NCBI GenBank assembly: GCA_020051845.1
Contig: JAGVQG010000050.1
Span: 1 to 53,033 of the forward strand
DNA length: 53,033 nt
DNA from: an archaeon
GTDB taxonomy: Archaea; Nanobdellota; Nanobdellia; Woesearchaeales; ARS49
Direction: 5' to 3'
The translations under genes and the position numbers were made by a program. Below the pieces are notes generated by a model, which was not told the DNA's origin, searched no databases, and was given only the letters and a program-made list of their open reading frames with translations. Numbering within the stretch: position 1 is the first letter of the stretch; every line of letters begins with the position of its first letter. This document shows positions 7,809 to 15,876 of the stretch, one piece after another.

Positions 7809-8630
7809 ATGAGTGAAGGATCGGTATTGGCTAGGAGACCTGTGAACAGGCTTGAGGGACTTCTTGGTCCGTCATTGTCGGACCTTCAAAAGGATGGCAA
7901 GGCGATGCACGATCGCGTCCATCCGAAGCCGTCGTATGGGGTGGCGATCGAATCCGCCCGTATGCTCGAGGGCAGGTTCAACGATCATGGTAGCGAAGAT
8001 GACGCTGGTTTTTGGGCTGATCGCGCGGCTGAATGGTACATCAAGGCAGGCGTTGCCGCGAAAACCAGCCAGGCAAGGCATGATGTGGTGAAGCGCGCCT
8101 ATGAGGTGGCCTCGAGCAGGCGGATCATGGATCGCGCGTTGGAGATGCGTCTGGATGCCGCCAAGCGCTTGTTCGATGAGAGGAAGGATGTCGGGTCTGC
8201 GCGCAACCTCTATGATGCGGGCGCGACACTTGTCGCAGAGCAGGTCGGTACTTCGCTGCCTGTGCGCGATTACCTGATCGCCGCCTGCAGGTTTGTCTGT
8301 GGTTCGGAGCACGACAAGGATCTGGCAAGGACTTGGCATAATCTCGCTCGCAAATGTCTCCAGGAGAATCCTTCTTACCACGCGCACATCGAGGTGTCGA
8401 TGGCGGCTCAGGTGCGTTACATCCAGACAAAGAACAAGGTTTTCCTGATCGAGCGTTATGATAATCTGATGAAGGCGACAAGGGATTGTCCCGCGGCTAT
8501 GAAAGCAGGACTTTTCAGGAACGCTGCGAAGACGGCCATGGCTCTTTCTAGGATCGAGCGTGATGATGGCTGGCACGACCGTGCCAACAACTGTTATTTG
8601 CGCATGGGCGATCATGAGCGGGCGCGATGA
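7809..8630 (+). CDS. Hypothetical all-helical protein
   Basis: I do not recognise this 273-residue protein. It is soluble, highly charged and almost entirely predicted helix, with repeated patterns of Ala, Arg and aromatic residues (AAEWYIKAGVAAK, AMEMRLDAAKRLFDER-like stretches, CRFVCGSEHDKDLARTWHNLA). These suggest helical repeats of the TPR or Sel1 kind, without a clear consensus. The TATA-like box at 7780-7787 lies 26 bases from the ATG, so translation is likely leaderless. The stop overlaps the next gene by four bases (ATGA), so the two proteins are probably made together and may form a complex. Confidence 0.65.
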   Translation: MSEGSVLARRPVNRLEGLLGPSLSDLQKDGKAMHDRVHPKPSYGVAIESARMLEGRFNDHGSEDDAGFWADRAAEWYIKAGVAAKTSQARHDVVKRAYEVASSRRIMDRALEMRLDAAKRLFDERKDVGSARNLYDAGATLVAEQVGTSLPVRDYLIAACRFVCGSEHDKDLARTWHNLARKCLQENPSYHAHIEVSMAAQVRYIQTKNKVFLIERYDNLMKATRDCPAAMKAGLFRNAAKTAMALSRIERDDGWHDRANNCYLRMGDHERAR

Positions 8631-8908
8631 ACCAGGTCACTGATGAGAAGCTCGCCAAATATTTCGATGTGACGGGCCGTGCCCTGAAGAAGGCGAAGCC
8701 GGCTAAAGGCCACGAGGAGCAGGCGGCCATAATACTGGACATGGCGCAGCGTTATTTCGAGGACGCGAGCCATTTCGAGAAGAAGGGCGACAAGGTCTTG
8801 GCTTTCGCCGCCCTGAACTATGCCCATGGCTGGCTTGATGCGGGCGCGAGGCTTGGCATCCTTGATGTCGGCAAGGATAACGTGCTGTTCACGGTGGACG
8901 CCGATTGA
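8627..8908 (+). CDS. Hypothetical small helical protein, partner of preceding gene
   Basis: This 93-residue, wholly helical, charged protein overlaps the preceding gene by four bases. Its sequence (AQRYFEDASHFEKKGDKVLAF and AALNYAHGWLDAGARLGIL) looks like one antiparallel helical pair of the kind found in archaeal DUF357-like proteins. That resemblance is by eye only. The tight coupling suggests a stoichiometric partner of the 273-residue helical protein. Confidence 0.65.
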   Translation: MNQVTDEKLAKYFDVTGRALKKAKPAKGHEEQAAIILDMAQRYFEDASHFEKKGDKVLAFAALNYAHGWLDAGARLGILDVGKDNVLFTVDAD

Positions 8909-8940
8909 GTGACGGATTTCCGGTATCTTGTAGAAAGTAT

Positions 8941-8965
8941 TTTATAGTTAATCTTACAATAAGAT
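8941..8965 (+). promoter_or_regulatory. Promoter and inverted-repeat operator of AbrB/PIN module
   Basis: A TATA-like TTTATAG (8941-8947) is followed by a perfect 6-bp inverted repeat, ATCTTA-CAA-TAAGAT (8951-8965), just ahead of the antitoxin ATG at 8973. An inverted repeat between TATA and start is the expected place for autorepression by the AbrB-type antitoxin. Autorepression is inferred. Confidence 0.5.
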
Positions 8966-8972
8966 AATAAGA

Positions 8973-9257
8973 ATGGAAACTGTCGCTAATACGAGGATGT
9001 CATCAAGGGGCCAGGTTGTGATACCCCAGGAGATAAGGCGAATGATAGGGGCGGTGGAAGGGGACGTTTTTGCCGTGGCCGTCGAGGCGAACATGGTCAT
9101 TCTCAAGAAACTGGAGATGCCGTCAAAGGAGGAGATTCTTGCCAGGTTCCACATGAGGGCGGCCGAGAACCAGAAACGGGTTGAAGCCAGGGGCATCAAA
9201 GAATCGGATGTGCCGGAAATCATCCATCATTTCAGGCGAAGGGCACAAAAAGAGTAG
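8973..9257 (+). CDS. AbrB/SpoVT-type antitoxin
   Basis: This 94-residue protein has an N-terminal swapped-hairpin AbrB/MazE domain (residues 5-48: RMSSRGQVVIPQEIRRMIG, then GDVFAVAVEANMVILKK). A helical C-terminal tail follows that would wrap a toxin. The PIN-domain toxin gene follows after 15 bases, the standard VapBC order. The antitoxin would bind both the toxin and its own promoter, where a 6-bp inverted repeat lies between the TATA-like box and the start codon. Confidence 0.85.
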   Translation: METVANTRMSSRGQVVIPQEIRRMIGAVEGDVFAVAVEANMVILKKLEMPSKEEILARFHMRAAENQKRVEARGIKESDVPEIIHHFRRRAQKE

Positions 9258-9272
9258 AATGGATTACGATGC

Positions 9273-9671
9273 ATGCGCGTCGTGCTTGATACTAATGTGC
9301 TGATATCCGCCACACAATGGAATACTAGTGTCGCGAGTAGAATGGTGGATGCGCTGTTCCGTGCAGGCCACGTTTTGTGCGTCTCGCCGGCGATCATCGC
9401 GGAATTTGCAGACGTCCTGCAGCGAGAGTTTGAGCGAAGCAAGGAGGAAGTCAGGGACACCCTTCGTGATGTGAGTCCCCTCTTGTCGCCAGTGACGCCA
9501 CATGAGGTGGTGAGTATCGTCCATGCAGACCCGTCTGATGATAGGATAATTGAAGCGGCGATAGCTGCCTCCGCCGACTTCATCGTCACCTATGATAAGC
9601 ACTTGTTGTCTCTCAATACATTCAGGAACATCCGGATCGTGACGCCCGAACAGATTCTCAGGCATCTATAA
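9273..9671 (+). CDS. PIN-domain ribonuclease toxin (VapC-like)
   Basis: This 132-residue PIN-family toxin begins VVLDTNVLIS, with the first catalytic Asp at residue 6. Further acidic residues appear in AEFADVLQREFE, and the C-terminal acidic cluster is DPSDDRIIEAA ... ADFIVTYDKHLL. This matches the 'putative toxin component, PIN family' group. Such enzymes cut RNA (often tRNA or rRNA) using a metal held by the acidic residues. It forms a cassette with the preceding AbrB-type antitoxin. Confidence 0.88.
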   Translation: MRVVLDTNVLISATQWNTSVASRMVDALFRAGHVLCVSPAIIAEFADVLQREFERSKEEVRDTLRDVSPLLSPVTPHEVVSIVHADPSDDRIIEAAIAASADFIVTYDKHLLSLNTFRNIRIVTPEQILRHL

Positions 9672-9694
9672 TCATCTCCCGTCACGCCGAACAT

Positions 9695-9702
9695 TTTTTA
9701 AA
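9695..9702 (+). promoter_or_regulatory. TATA-like box for 9726 gene pair
   Basis: TTTTTAAA is centred about 27 bases before the ATG at 9726, fitting leaderless transcription of the following two-gene unit. Confidence 0.5.
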
Positions 9703-9725
9703 GCACCGCAGCAAATGCTTACGTC

Positions 9726-10274
9726 ATGAACGACATCGTAAAGGAGGATATTCTTCAGGTGTTCGCGGGCGCCATCGACGCTCTGAAGCAGCATGATTAC
9801 CTTCAGCTCTCGAACCTGAGCAACCAGGTGATCCACGACGCCATGATCTACCAGGATGAGGACAGCCTGGCCGTCGCCGTCCTTCTCTATGCCCTTGGCA
9901 AGCTTGAGCAGCGCGCCCACGAGCAGGGCACTTCCTGCCCGAACCTGACGTCTGTCCTGCAGGATGCCGACGGCTACCTTGCGCAGGGCAAGGTCGAGGA
10001 TTTCCGCAAGTTGATCAAGCAGATAATAGCCGACATAGGCAGGATCGACGAGAAGATGCACCTTTACATCGAAGAGGTGCTTCAGAAGGCCAGACTGAAG
10101 AAGGGCAGCAAGCTGCACGAGCATGGTTTGACGATCGCGCGCGCTTCTGAGATGCTGGGCATCTCGCAGTGGGAATTGATGTCCTATGTCGGCAAGTCCG
10201 AGATCCCCGAGGACCGCAGCAGGAAAGAGGATGCCAGGAAGCGCTACAAAGCGGCGAAGGAGCTGTTCAGATGA
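9726..10274 (+). CDS. Hypothetical protein with C-terminal HTH, putative antitoxin of PIN-like pair
   Basis: This 182-residue protein is helical throughout. Its C-terminal 50 residues read GLTIARASEMLGISQWELMSYV, a clear helix-turn-helix, followed by a basic tail. The N-terminal 125 residues are unrecognised, rich in Asp, Gln and Leu, with a possible dimerising helix bundle. It overlaps the next gene (a PIN-like protein) by four bases. A DNA-binding protein coupled to a PIN-like protein is the layout of a toxin-antitoxin unit, though the N-terminal domain is larger than in common antitoxins. Confidence 0.7.
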   Translation: MNDIVKEDILQVFAGAIDALKQHDYLQLSNLSNQVIHDAMIYQDEDSLAVAVLLYALGKLEQRAHEQGTSCPNLTSVLQDADGYLAQGKVEDFRKLIKQIIADIGRIDEKMHLYIEEVLQKARLKKGSKLHEHGLTIARASEMLGISQWELMSYVGKSEIPEDRSRKEDARKRYKAAKELFR

Positions 10275-10963
10275 AGCGCCTTGTCTTCGACAGCGGTCCG
10301 ATAATCTCGTTGACCACGAACAATCTGTTGTGGCTCCTCGAGCCTCTCAAGGAGCGTTTCGGCGGGGTTTTCTCTATCACCGAGGGCGTGCACCAGGAGC
10401 TTGTCGACCGTCCTTTGCAGACGAAGAAGTTCAAGTTCGAGGCTTTGCAGGTCGAGGAGCTCATTGAATCCGGGGTGATCGAGGTCGTTCCGACCGCTCC
10501 GCTGGCTCCACGCGCAGAGCGCCTGATGTATCTTGCCAACGGGTCCTTCAGCACGCAGAACGAGTTGTTGCGTTTGGTGCAGCGCGGCGAGGTCGAGACC
10601 CTTGCCGCGGCGACCTTGGGCAACGCGCAGGCGGTCGTCATGGATGAACGCATCACCAGGAACATGATAGAGAAGCCCTACGCGCTCGCGGACCTCCTTT
10701 CGGACAGGCTGCACACCAAGGTGCACACCAATGTCGAGACCCTGCGCGAGTTCGAGCAGCTCGTCGCAAAACCAGTCATAATCAGGAGCGTCGAGCTGGT
10801 CACATTGGCCTACGAATTCGGTCTTCTTGACCGCTACAAGGTGCGCGTGCCGAACGTGGACAAGGAATTGATCGAGTCCGTTCTTTGGGGTATGAAGCTG
10901 CACGGCTGCTCCGTGTCCGAGCAGGAGATAGAGCAGCTTGTGGAAACGGTCACAGGACGATAA
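10271..10963 (+). CDS. PIN-like domain protein, putative ribonuclease toxin
   Basis: This 230-residue protein begins LVFDSGPIISLTTNN, the DUF3368-style PIN start with an Asp at residue 7. It continues with EGVHQELVDRPL (acidic), RGEVETLAAATLGNA and AVVMDERITRNM, which fit the remaining PIN acidic positions. The C-terminal 70 residues extend beyond a normal PIN domain and are helical. The start at 10271 overlaps the upstream HTH gene by four bases; an in-frame ATG at 10169 would overlap it by over 100 bases and is less likely. It may act on RNA, with activity restrained by the upstream partner. The TA role is inferred. Confidence 0.72.
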   Translation: MKRLVFDSGPIISLTTNNLLWLLEPLKERFGGVFSITEGVHQELVDRPLQTKKFKFEALQVEELIESGVIEVVPTAPLAPRAERLMYLANGSFSTQNELLRLVQRGEVETLAAATLGNAQAVVMDERITRNMIEKPYALADLLSDRLHTKVHTNVETLREFEQLVAKPVIIRSVELVTLAYEFGLLDRYKVRVPNVDKELIESVLWGMKLHGCSVSEQEIEQLVETVTGR

Positions 10964-10997
10964 GTTTAAGAACGAAACGGCTTTACATCGCTGAATC

Positions 10998-11018
10998 ATG
11001 CGAAGGAGCGCTTCTTAG
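10998..11018 (+). other. Short in-frame upstream ORF before the decarboxylase gene
   Basis: ATG followed by five codons and TAG lies about 31 bases after a TATA-like box (10963-10970) and ends nine bases before the ATG of the decarboxylase, in the same frame. It could be a leaderless leader peptide that influences initiation downstream. Nothing else shows it is translated. Confidence 0.25.
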
Positions 11019-11027
11019 TTTCCGGCG

Positions 11028-12398
11028 ATGCACAGATATCTCGAGCCTCGTTGGGATTTTCTTTCGACCGACAAACGCGGTCGCCTCTATATAGAGGATG
11101 TCCCTGTCAAGGATTTGGCTGACAAGTACGGCACGCCGCTGCAGATAATCGTCGAGGACAAGCTTCGCCAGAAATTGCGTGAGTTCAGGAATTCGTTCCC
11201 TTACCACAAGCTGCGGACGCAGTACGCGTGCAAGTGCAACAGCAACCTGGAGATCATGCGTATCGTGCGGGAGGAGGGCTGGGAGCTTGACGCGAGCAGC
11301 GTCGGAGAGATAATCCTCGCGCTCATCGCGGATTTCCGTCCTGAACAGATAACCTTCACCAACCTTTACAAGACCGAGCAGGACATCACCTTCGCCGCAC
11401 AGGTCGGTGTCCGCGCCATAACGGTCGATTCCATGGAGGAGCTCGAGCGTGTCTGCCGCGTCGCCCAGCGTCTGAAGAAGCACATCAGGATATTCCTGCG
11501 GTTCAACCTCCTGCTCAAGCGTGGCATGTACAACACGAGGCTGCAGCAGTATGGTATCAGCGTGCTGCACGCCAAGAAGGCGATCAAGAAGGCGAAGGCG
11601 GCGAAATACGTCGATATCGTAGGCTTCCATTTCCATGGCAGCTACATCAAGGACCCGAAGATCTACAAGACAGCGGCCGCCAGGTTGGTCGAGCTGGCTG
11701 CCTGGGCGCGGGACAATTGCGGTGTACGTATCCGCGCCATCGATCTTGGTGGTGGTTTCCCGTTCGAGCACAAGGGCAGGCCGCCGTTCACTCCGATGTC
11801 CATGGGTTCCGATTTTGTCGCGTACTTCTACAAGCTGCTCAGCAAGTACCGTCTTATACCGCCGACATTGATATTCGAGCCAGGAAAATATGTGATGGGC
11901 AACGCGGGTATGGGACTTGCCAAGGTGATCGCCCGCAAACCCAGGGCGAACAAGGTGTTGATCGTCGTCGACGGTTCTGCGTACACCATGATCCCGGATG
12001 CCTTGATCTACCACCAGTATTATGATATCATTCCAGCAACTGACATGCATAAGCGAGTCCAGGAGAAGGTCGACATCCGCGGCTGCACCTGCGACTGCGC
12101 AGACATCATGGCTTCTGACAGGAAGCTGCCCCGGCTATACCAGGACGACCTGGTCGCGGTGATGGATTGTGGGGCCTACAGCAATGTCATGGCGTCCAAC
12201 TTCAACACATTGCGGCGGCCGCCGATGGTGCTCATCAAGCCGGATGGCAAGACCAAGCTCATCAGGAGGCGTGATCAGTACAGCGAGATGTTCGCGCCAG
12301 AGCTTGACGTCCTCAAAGTGGCCGACCCGAACGAGCTCAAGAAGCTCTACAGCCTAAGGGTGAACATCGACAAGATGTGGCGCGGCCAGAAGAAGTAG
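11028..12398 (+). CDS. PLP-dependent decarboxylase (diaminopimelate/ornithine/arginine decarboxylase family)
   Basis: This 456-residue fold-III PLP enzyme has the PLP-binding lysine in YACKCNSN (K69), GFHFHGS, the phosphate-binding glycine loop DLGGGFPF, EPGKYVMGNAG, and the C-terminal active-site Cys-Asp of the partner subunit in CTCDCADIMASD. A substrate-contacting region near AYSNVMASNFN follows. Features such as GGGFP and the CxxxD arrangement fit LysA-type diaminopimelate decarboxylase, the last step of lysine synthesis, but carboxynorspermidine or ornithine/arginine decarboxylases of the same fold cannot be excluded. No other lysine or polyamine genes are adjacent. The first 20 residues are longer than usual. 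A tiny in-frame upstream ORF precedes it. Confidence 0.85.
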   Translation: MHRYLEPRWDFLSTDKRGRLYIEDVPVKDLADKYGTPLQIIVEDKLRQKLREFRNSFPYHKLRTQYACKCNSNLEIMRIVREEGWELDASSVGEIILALIADFRPEQITFTNLYKTEQDITFAAQVGVRAITVDSMEELERVCRVAQRLKKHIRIFLRFNLLLKRGMYNTRLQQYGISVLHAKKAIKKAKAAKYVDIVGFHFHGSYIKDPKIYKTAAARLVELAAWARDNCGVRIRAIDLGGGFPFEHKGRPPFTPMSMGSDFVAYFYKLLSKYRLIPPTLIFEPGKYVMGNAGMGLAKVIARKPRANKVLIVVDGSAYTMIPDALIYHQYYDIIPATDMHKRVQEKVDIRGCTCDCADIMASDRKLPRLYQDDLVAVMDCGAYSNVMASNFNTLRRPPMVLIKPDGKTKLIRRRDQYSEMFAPELDVLKVADPNELKKLYSLRVNIDKMWRGQKK

Positions 12399-12425
12399 TT
12401 TCAAATAGTTTCTATGGATGGTACA

Positions 12426-12917
12426 TTATTTCTGTCCTATCAATTCCTTTGTCAGTTGCCGCCACGTATCGACTTGATCGCTGTTGATTCTTGTCGAGAA
12501 ATCGATCATCTTCTGCTTGAACCGCTGTGCCTTGCCGATCAGATCTCTGACATCGGTCACTGTGAGGTTTGTGATGTAGTATTGCTTGTCTACGCGTTCC
12601 TCTTTGGCGAAACTGATGTCGGTGTTGTCGATGCCGAAGACCTCGTTTAGGAGTATTATGGTCGCGCCGTGATTCTCGCACTTGATGCCTACACGAAAGA
12701 GAAGGGCGAGTGATGCGTTGTACATGCAATAATATGCATGTCCGACAGGTTCTTCGAGTTTTCCGTTGTCAACTAGGATCCGGGCGCTCTCGAGTTGGCT
12801 CTGCGCCTTGCGCAGATATGCTTCCTGTATGTCTTTGCTAGGGCTGACAAGTTCAAGCTTGCCTTCTTTGTGTAGTGTGTTCAAGAATCGGATTGACGGC
12901 ATGGTACTCTTCAACAC
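12426..12917 (-). CDS. HEPN-domain protein (MNT partner)
   Basis: This 163-residue protein carries a HEPN-type helical segment, EEPVGHAYYCMYNASLALLF, followed by GIKCENHGATIILLNEVF, as in UPF0332/HEPN proteins paired with minimal nucleotidyltransferases. Its start lies inside the end of the nucleotidyltransferase gene (65-base overlap; an alternative ATG at 12902 shortens it by five residues). In known HEPN/MNT pairs, the HEPN protein is an RNase or a regulated partner that is AMPylated by MNT. The usual Rx4-6H RNase motif is not obvious here, so RNase activity is uncertain. Confidence 0.78.
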   Translation of the reverse strand: MLKSTMPSIRFLNTLHKEGKLELVSPSKDIQEAYLRKAQSQLESARILVDNGKLEEPVGHAYYCMYNASLALLFRVGIKCENHGATIILLNEVFGIDNTDISFAKEERVDKQYYITNLTVTDVRDLIGKAQRFKQKMIDFSTRINSDQVDTWRQLTKELIGQK

Positions 12918-13422
12918 CTTTTATGATGACGTGGTTCTTATGGATTTCGTTGACCAAGGGGCCACCTTCCGAAAGACTTCCGGTTTTCACAGCGGCACGG
13001 GAATCGACCATCTTGAGTCTCTCGCGATAGGTCCTATCTTTGGTCTGGATGAAGATATCGATGTCGCTTTGTTCTTTCGCGATCCCTTTGGCATGGCTTC
13101 CGAAGATGAGCGCGAGCTTGGTCTTTTTGTCTTTTTGGATATCTTCGATGACACTGCGCAATAATGGGTATTTCTTTATGAGCGATATGAGTTTATGATG
13201 CTCTGCGGCATTCAATGCGCTTCTGGATTCCACCGTATTCCTGAGGAAATAGACCTTGTTGCGTCCTTCCCTGGCATAATCGACCAGGAGTTGGCTCTGC
13301 AACTGCCGCAGCAGACGTGATGCTTGCATGCCACTGACATGGATCTCTTTAGCAAGCGCGCGGACGTGTGTTGACTCCTGGTAAAGAGCAAGGATTGCGT
13401 TATTGTAACTTATTTGTTCCAT
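12853..13422 (-). CDS. HTH-fused minimal nucleotidyltransferase (MNT)
   Basis: This protein of about 189 residues has an N-terminal winged HTH (residues 1-65, including KEIHVSGMQASRLLRQL and a wing VDYAREGRNKVYFL). A minimal nucleotidyltransferase follows, with the catalytic motif IFGSHAKGIAKEQSDIDIFI (Gly-Ser plus the paired aspartates). It would act as the antitoxin or modifier of the overlapping HEPN gene and, through the HTH, as the operon's repressor. I chose the ATG at 13422; the frame also has a TTG at 13431. A TATA-like box (13449-13456) sits about 30 bases upstream. Confidence 0.85.
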   Translation of the reverse strand: MEQISYNNAILALYQESTHVRALAKEIHVSGMQASRLLRQLQSQLLVDYAREGRNKVYFLRNTVESRSALNAAEHHKLISLIKKYPLLRSVIEDIQKDKKTKLALIFGSHAKGIAKEQSDIDIFIQTKDRTYRERLKMVDSRAAVKTGSLSEGGPLVNEIHKNHVIIKGVEEYHAVNPILEHTTQRRQA

Positions 13423-13527
13423 ATGTATCAAAAATGTTACATGACTATTTAATTGTTTCTACGAACTGAGGATTCATCTTCGATCTAGCGACTTTGGTAA
13501 GATGATGGAAAAATCAAGGAAACTTTC

Positions 13528-13938
13528 TCAATCAACGCACAGCGTCGCGTCTTTCTGTCCTTTCTGCATCGTGGAGAAGCATCCGAACTGCTGCTTGAGC
13601 CTTTGGCATTCGCCGGTAGTCTCGCTCGTCGATATGCAGTTCCCTAGGCAGTCTGCCTTGTCCAGGCAGGGTTTGCCCGCGTCTGCCATGATCTGGTTGC
13701 AGTAGGTCCGTCCTGACATGCCCCATCTTCCCCATTGGCCGTCCGCTTTCTCGCAAGCGGCATTGGCGTCTGCTTCTGCTATGCAGCTGCCGCTCTTGTC
13801 GTAGAATAGTCCGCTGCAGCCCATGCCCGCAGGGCATGTTTTCTGGCTGGAGCAGTCAGCGCCGGTTTCGGCTATCGCGGGTCCTTGCGTGCAGGCCGCG
13901 AGCGTCAATAACGCGAGTATCAGCAGCGTGCGCAGCAT
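13528..13938 (-). CDS. Small Cys-rich lipoprotein
   Basis: From the ATG at 13938 this is a 136-residue protein with a lipoprotein signal (TLLILALLTLAAC). Lipidation at Cys would be near residue 16, and about eleven further cysteines spread through a domain rich in Gly, Ala and Gln. The longer frame beginning at 14028 would add a basic, non-hydrophobic extension and overlap the DUF58 gene, so it is less likely. It follows the MoxR/DUF58 operon by 70 bases on the same strand and may be its last gene. It resembles the lipoprotein at 6.8 kb in having a disulfide-type C-terminal domain. Function unknown. Confidence 0.7.
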   Translation of the reverse strand: MLRTLLILALLTLAACTQGPAIAETGADCSSQKTCPAGMGCSGLFYDKSGSCIAEADANAACEKADGQWGRWGMSGRTYCNQIMADAGKPCLDKADCLGNCISTSETTGECQRLKQQFGCFSTMQKGQKDATLCVD

Positions 13939-14008
13939 TTTCTTCTTTCCTTCGGGTCGCTCAATCTCAGTCTTTTCTTGCTTCTTCGTTCTATGGCCAT
14001 TTTTCACC

Positions 14009-14893
14009 TCAATGTTCGTGCGAGACACGCTCTGTCCTGCGTCCCATCATGTCGTAGAACGCGTCGAATACAGGGATGTCCGAGGAGAAGGTGAAGAAAT
14101 GGGCGCCGCATTCCTCCGAGACTTTCTTTATGCGGTCATTGTGGACCGATAGCTTGTTTATGTATTGCTTCTTGAGGAACGGTGATATGTATGTCCTCAT
14201 GGTGTCAGGGCTCTCGGAGTCCTTCAACTTGTAGTCGCCGTCGAGGCCTTGCAGGTCGAGTTCCTGTTTGTCAAGCACCTGTATCAGAACGACCTTGTGC
14301 TTCCGCAGCCTTTGCAGTACATTCCGTATCTCCTCTGGCGGGTAGAGGAAGTCGCTTATGACGATTATCATGGAGCTCGTGTTTATCAGTTTCTTGTAGC
14401 GGGCCATGGCTGCTTCCAGGTCTGTCTTTCCAGAGGGCTTCTTGTCGTTGAGGTAGGACACTATCCCTGCGAGTTGCTTGCGTCCTTTCTTCGCCTTGAA
14501 AAGCTCGAGCTTGTCCGAGAATGTCGAGAGCACGAAGCGCTCGTTGTTCTTCATCGCCATGTAGGCGTAGCCTATTCCGAGCATGGCCGAGTACTCGCCT
14601 TTTGTCGTCTTGCCTGAGGCGAAGTGCATGCTGGCGGAGTAGTCGAGCACGATGTGCACTGTCAGGTTCCTCTCGGCCTCGTATCTCTTGACGTAGAGCC
14701 TGTCTGTCCTGCCGAACACCTTCCAATCTATGGAGCGGAAATCATCGCCTGGTCCGTAGGGTGAGTGGTCCCTGAAGACCAAACCCGCGCCGACTATGTT
14801 GGTCTTGCGTTCTCCTACGTAGTTGGAGGTGATCCTCTTGTTTATGATCAGCGAGAACCTGTCCAGGTGGCGCAGGTAGGCAAGGTCTATCAT
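14009..14893 (-). CDS. DUF58 (von Willebrand A-like) protein
   Basis: This 294-residue protein is a DUF58 protein, with the conserved start of that domain at about residues 40-75 (SPYGPGDDFRSIDWKVFGRT then LYVKRYEAERN). A vWA-like fold with a metal-site-like sequence, DYSASM, comes next. A strand-loop IVISDFLYPPEE (second half of the fold) and a C-terminal region follow. It overlaps the MoxR ATPase gene by four bases. In many bacteria and archaea MoxR, DUF58 and membrane vWA proteins form a chaperone-like complex that assembles or activates other proteins. Here it probably acts at the cytoplasmic face. The client is unknown. Confidence 0.88.
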   Translation of the reverse strand: MIDLAYLRHLDRFSLIINKRITSNYVGERKTNIVGAGLVFRDHSPYGPGDDFRSIDWKVFGRTDRLYVKRYEAERNLTVHIVLDYSASMHFASGKTTKGEYSAMLGIGYAYMAMKNNERFVLSTFSDKLELFKAKKGRKQLAGIVSYLNDKKPSGKTDLEAAMARYKKLINTSSMIIVISDFLYPPEEIRNVLQRLRKHKVVLIQVLDKQELDLQGLDGDYKLKDSESPDTMRTYISPFLKKQYINKLSVHNDRIKKVSEECGAHFFTFSSDIPVFDAFYDMMGRRTERVSHEH

Positions 14894-15825
14894 AATAGCT
14901 TCTTGATTACGTCGTCCTCGGTCATGTTCTGGCGTTCGGCCTCGAAGGAAAGCACTATCCTGTGCCTTAGCACGGGGTAGGCCATCTCCTGGATGTCTTC
15001 CTTGGAGACGAACCTGCGTCCCGCGAGCAAGGCCCTGGCTTTTCCCGCGAGCACCAGTCCTATGGATGCCCTGGGCGAGGCGCCGTATTCGATCAGTTCC
15101 TTCTGCGAGCGCGTCTTCTGCACTAATGTGACGGCGTACTTCTTCACATCGTTGGAGATCGGCACCTGTCTGGTGAGTCCCTGTATGTACAGCAGGGTCT
15201 CACGGTTCAATATCGGCCGCAGCTTCGTCTTCTTTGTGAACTCGGTGAACCTGTCGACGATCTTGAGCTCGTCTTCCGCGGACGGGTATTCCATCCTGAT
15301 CTTGAGCAGGAACCTGTCGCTCTGGGCTTCTGGCAGAGGGTATGTGCCTTCCTGCTCGATCGGGTTCTGGGTGGCAAGCACGAAGAACGGTTCTTCCAGC
15401 TCGAATGTCTGGTTGCCTGCGGTGACCTGCTTCTCCTGCATCGCCTCAAGCATGGCGGACTGTGTCTTGGGTGTCGCCCTGTTAATCTCGTCCGCGAGCA
15501 CGATGTTTGCGAATATCGGTCCCTGTTGGAACTTGAACGTCCTCTTGCCGGTGGTCGTCTCCTCGACGAGGTAGGTGCCTGTGACGTCCGAGGGGAGCAG
15601 GTCGGGTGTGTTCTGGATACGTGAGAACTTGAGGTCCATCAGCTCGGCGAGCGTCTTGATGGTCAGCGTCTTCGCGAGACCAGGGTAACCTTCAAGCAGC
15701 ACGTGGCCGTTGCAGAATAATCCGACTACGACCTGGTGCAGGACTTCGTCCTGGCCGACTATGACCTTGCCTAGTTCGCCGAATAGGTAATCGAAAGTCT
15801 TTTTCACGTCCTCTACTGTTCTCAT
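14890..15825 (-). CDS. MoxR-family AAA+ ATPase
   Basis: This 311-residue MoxR ATPase has Walker A GYPGLAKT (residues 46-53), Walker B LADEINRA, sensor 1 ATQNP and the arginine-bearing RASIGLVLAGKA segment. The C-terminal lid is complete. A strong ribosome-binding site (GGAGGT) precedes the ATG. In known systems MoxR hexamers remodel vWA-domain partners, and here a DUF58 gene overlaps it downstream and two vWA genes lie upstream on the same strand. This is the energy-providing member of the operon. Confidence 0.92.
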   Translation of the reverse strand: MRTVEDVKKTFDYLFGELGKVIVGQDEVLHQVVVGLFCNGHVLLEGYPGLAKTLTIKTLAELMDLKFSRIQNTPDLLPSDVTGTYLVEETTTGKRTFKFQQGPIFANIVLADEINRATPKTQSAMLEAMQEKQVTAGNQTFELEEPFFVLATQNPIEQEGTYPLPEAQSDRFLLKIRMEYPSAEDELKIVDRFTEFTKKTKLRPILNRETLLYIQGLTRQVPISNDVKKYAVTLVQKTRSQKELIEYGASPRASIGLVLAGKARALLAGRRFVSKEDIQEMAYPVLRHRIVLSFEAERQNMTEDDVIKKLL

Positions 15826-15876
15826 TTGCGTACCTCCTTTGTTAATGGGATTATTTATCTATGATAATAACTTAAC

